Shown here one piece after another: positions 61,393 through 64,000 of a stretch of DNA of 64,000 nt. The first letter of the stretch is position 1. Each line of letters starts with the position of its first letter. The notes under the pieces are model-generated. The model saw nothing but the letters and a program-made list of their open reading frames with translations. It made no database searches and was not told the origin of the DNA. The position numbers and the translations under genes were made by a program. Origin of the DNA: Leidyana gryllorum EB-2025a. Lineage: Eukaryota; Apicomplexa. Location: assembly GCA_048772705.1 (NCBI GenBank), contig JBLWGC010000159.1:186001-250000 (forward strand), in the 5' to 3' direction.

Positions 61393-63299
61393 TTATCCAA
61401 TTAACTCAATACCCTTTCTAGAGAGGTACTGCTGTAATGCTGGCAATGTATAGACTAAGCTGCAGACTCTTGTAATTGCTGGGTATCTTTCTCGGTGCCC
61501 CACCGGCACAAAGTGGTTCTGGATAACAAACTGCCACTCGGCAGCAACGTAGACATCGATCCACGAGAGACCGTTGTCCACTATGTATCCAGCTGGGTGT
61601 TGATATTGACTGATCAGAAGCTCGAGTGTGTCGAGGAGCGGAGGGAGGCGCACTTCACTCAGCTCAGTGGCAGCTGACTGACGCAATTCCTCACTCGCTG
61701 CAGCCCAAACTCGACTTTGTTCTTGGAGTACTTTGAGGAATACACTGTGGACCTCATCGGCTCGCACCCGTCCCCTAAAGGTCGGAGGAATCAGCCCCAC
61801 ACGCTCAGCAACGTATGCAATGATACCTCTGACTTCCGGGAGGATCATGTTGTCAACTTCAAGCAGAGGGCAATGACCGGTGGGAGACTTGGCGCGATAA
61901 GTGGATTCCCACTCATCGTAAGTAAAACGTCTGTCTTCAAAGTCTACATTGCCAATGTGAAACATGAGCCGAATGGGCTCAGCTCTCGCAGGGAGATCAA
62001 AATAGTACAACACAGGTCGGCTCCCGTAATACTTATATTCATATTCTCGGACAGCTGGTATTGCTGTCACCATCTGGTAGCACTGAAAGCAAACACGTGT
62101 GTGTGAGGAGCACAAACACAATTATTGAGGCCTACCATCTTCATATGAGGGAGTTCTTGAGTCACAGGCTCTTTAAGCATTGATCCCCAGAGTTCAACCG
62201 CCAGTTTATAACCCATTGCCACAGAGAGGTCAGCGAACGACAGACGTCCTCCAACAATGTGGCCTTCGACATCTTGGTACTTGGCGCACAATGAGTCAAC
62301 GGTGGTGAGCATTCCAGGAAGCTTCGGTAGGACATTAGATATTGCAACTAGTTTCTGCGGACCGGCCACGAACATTTGAGCTGCGAGGCAGTCAAAAACG
62401 TCATCAAGAGTTTTGACAACTGCCCAGGCTCGGGCGCGATCTAATGGATCTTCGGGACTGATCCCTCCGAGTTCAGCGGCATATTGGAGAATGCCACAGC
62501 ACTCTGTATAGGATTTGCCATCGACGATGAGGATGGGAGCTCGTGCATTGGGGTCTTCCTGTTTCATCACCCTCCATTCTTCGGGTGTGATGTAGTGGTT
62601 TTCAAATGCCACACCTGCGACAGCAAAGGCCCATCGTGCGGCGTGTACTTTCCCAGGGGCTCGGAAGTGTAGTAGTTTGATGTTCTTGGGGGGCCGAGTC
62701 CTCGCCATGAAGGACGCCACCGCGGGATGCTCGTAGACTGTCTTGTGGACCTTACTCAGAGCCGGATAGGCGTCCAGAGTGGGTATGATGCCCTCAGGAG
62801 CGAGGTCGTGGACATAGACTGCAACGGCAACATCTACATAACTTATTCGTCCTTCGAGAATGTACCCTTCGGGGGACTGGTTGTCTCGTATCAAATTCTC
62901 AAGAGCACGGAGCACTCGAGGAGCAAGTTTTTGATTCGCTTGTCTTATCTTCGCAGTACGTGTCTCTCTGTCAGTGATGGAATAGAGTGCGAGGTACTGA
63001 ACACGGGCGTCACCAATTTTGCCAGTGATAGTACTGCCTTTGAGTCTCGAATCGGGACTCTGAGGCATCAGACCAGACACGTCCGCTGCGTATTGTAGGA
63101 TGGCATTAGACTGCACCAAAAGGTCACCGTCAACCTCGAGCATCGGACATTGCCCGGTGGGTGACATATTCTTATACTTTGCCTCCCATTCACAGTAGCT
63201 AATTCGCCGATCGACAAAGTCCACTCCACCTATGACAAAGGTGAGGCGAATTTGATCGGCCAAGCCCGCTGTATTGAAGTATGTGAGTACAGGCTTCAT
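61393..63299 (-). CDS. Three-module glutathione transferase-like protein
   Basis: Glutathione transferases join glutathione to electrophiles. Two exons (63299-62136 and 62082-61393) give 617 residues holding three GST units in series. Module 1 begins KPVLTYFNTAGLADQIRLTF and has SPTGQCPMLEVDG and QSNAILQYAA. Module 2 begins IKLLHFRAPGKVHAARWAFA and has ARAPILIVDGKSYTECCGIL; its N-terminal catalytic Tyr is missing or shifted, so it may be inactive. Module 3 begins PVLYYFDLPARAEPIRLMFH and has SPTGHCPLLEVDN and a C-terminal domain (YIVDNGLSWIDVYVAAEW). The single intron lies between modules 2 and 3. Modules 1 and 3 look sigma-like. The frame is open upstream of the ATG, so a longer N-terminus is possible. 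Confidence 0.85.
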
Positions 63300-63560
63300 G
63301 CTTCGCCGAGTCGTACTGCACAATGGCCTTGACAGTCCAGCGGGACATGAGCTTATTGGATATGTCCCAAGACTGGGACATTCCGTTTGAATTTCGGGTT
63401 CGGACTCGGTACGAATCGAACTCATATGTACATATAGGTCAAGGTTTTTTTGGCCTCCGACTGACGGTGACAAGTGAAACTAACGAACAAACTGTGATAG
63501 AATCAGTGCATCAAGTGTAGTTCACAGAAAGATTTGATAACAATGTACTACGAAAAACAA
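63300..63560. other. Gap between two GST units
   Basis: This 261-nt stretch separates a terminal GST unit from the three-module gene on the same strand. It could be intergenic sequence or part of an intron joining a fourth module. No splice model I tried gives a continuous GST C-terminus. Confidence 0.4.
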
Positions 63561-64000
63561 TCAGTTGACTACCTTTGATTTCACGAGCGAACAGACTTTG
63601 TTCAGGTTCGGATAGATTTCTTGATGGTTCTCCCCGACCAGTCGCTTGGAGACCAATGCAGCGTACTCGGAACCAATGTAAACATCAACGTAAGTGAGCT
63701 GATTGTTCACCAAGTACCCAGCAGGGTGCTGAGTGGACCCAATAACCTTCTCTACCATGGCCAAGACCGAGGGAACTCTTTCTTCCCTCATTTCCTTGGC
63801 TTTCGTCCCGTACTCGGCGCTGTTCGGATCGATATCGTTCAGAACAGCGATCTCATTTGTAACCTTCGACCAAGTGCTATAGATCATTTCAGCCTGAGCC
63901 CTTCCAAGATAGATAGGTGGGATAAGACTCGCGCGTTCCGCAGCGTACGTCAAACAGCCTCTGACACCTCCAATGAGATGACCATCCACCTCCATGTAAG
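63561..64000 (-). CDS. GST-like protein, 5' part beyond the window edge
   Basis: Only the end of the thioredoxin-like fold and the C-terminal helical domain are present. The visible part starts with YMEVDGHLIGGVRGCLTYAA, which matches the PxLEVDG...Y region of the modules of the neighbouring gene, and continues with AGYLVNNQLTYVDVYIGSEY and YPNLNKVCSLVK. The frame stops at a TGA soon afterwards (63561-63563), before the final helix seen in the third module of the neighbour. Either the C-terminus is short or a splice near 63575 leads further. The ATG at 63995 is internal, not a start. Confidence 0.75.
   Translation of the reverse strand, partial: YMEVDGHLIGGVRGCLTYAAERASLIPPIYLGRAQAEMIYSTWSKVTNEIAVLNDIDPNSAEYGTKAKEMREERVPSVLAMVEKVIGSTQHPAGYLVNNQLTYVDVYIGSEYAALVSKRLVGENHQEIYPNLNKVCSLVKSKVVN

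Overview
This window is nuclear DNA of a compact, intron-rich protist. Almost every gene is split by short GT-AG introns, mostly 36-60 nt. Coding density is very high and neighbouring genes can almost touch. I infer a myzozoan alveolate, most likely Perkinsus or a close relative. The main clues are a homologue of the apicomplexan myosin-A light chain MTIP/MLC1, two Mei2-type RRM proteins, a Cys-Pro-Cys CCCH zinc finger of the kind common in dinoflagellates and Perkinsus, and a fused animal-order transhydrogenase. No database search was possible, so the genus is an inference. Exon boundaries were worked out by hand from splice consensus, reading frame and family conservation.

Layout. At 1-1266 lies the 3' part of a DHHC palmitoyltransferase, then an orphan Ser-rich gene on the minus strand (1379-3498). 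From 4133 to 15510 a plus-strand run follows: a TBC-TLDc protein, a multipass acyltransferase, a small coiled-coil protein, a CCCH zinc-finger protein and a kelch protein. From 15707 to 24537 are a SERCA-type calcium pump, whose 1.95-kb intron holds a complete antisense gene, and a mitochondrial-type NAD(P) transhydrogenase. From 24948 to 33822 come an unknown minus gene, a KH protein with a LOTUS-like C-terminus, the MTIP-like light chain, two tandem Mei2-like genes and a nucleostemin-type GTPase. From 34134 to 46158 come an S1/P1 nuclease, an unknown minus gene, an HAD-like phosphatase, a Ser/Pro-rich gene, a 1090-residue orphan and glycogen phosphorylase. From 46465 to 58583 come two membrane proteins, a RING-PHD protein, a CAAX-type protease homologue, a ribophorin-II-like protein and an unknown basic protein. 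From 58679 to the end come a Rab geranylgeranyltransferase beta subunit, an atypical Ras-like GTPase, a three-module glutathione transferase and a further GST cut by the window edge.

The genes are a housekeeping mixture and not one pathway, although several themes recur: ER/secretory function (OST subunit, CPBP protease, SERCA), Rab biology (TBC domain, Rab prenylation, a Ras-like GTPase) and RNA binding (Mei2, KH-LOTUS, CCCH). The most unusual property is the packing. Three tandem gene pairs have stop and start codons overlapping, abutting or 4 nt apart. Two convergent pairs overlap in their stop codons. Three divergent pairs have start codons 16-33 nt apart. I saw no transposon, viral remnant, CRISPR array, rRNA or tRNA that I could support.
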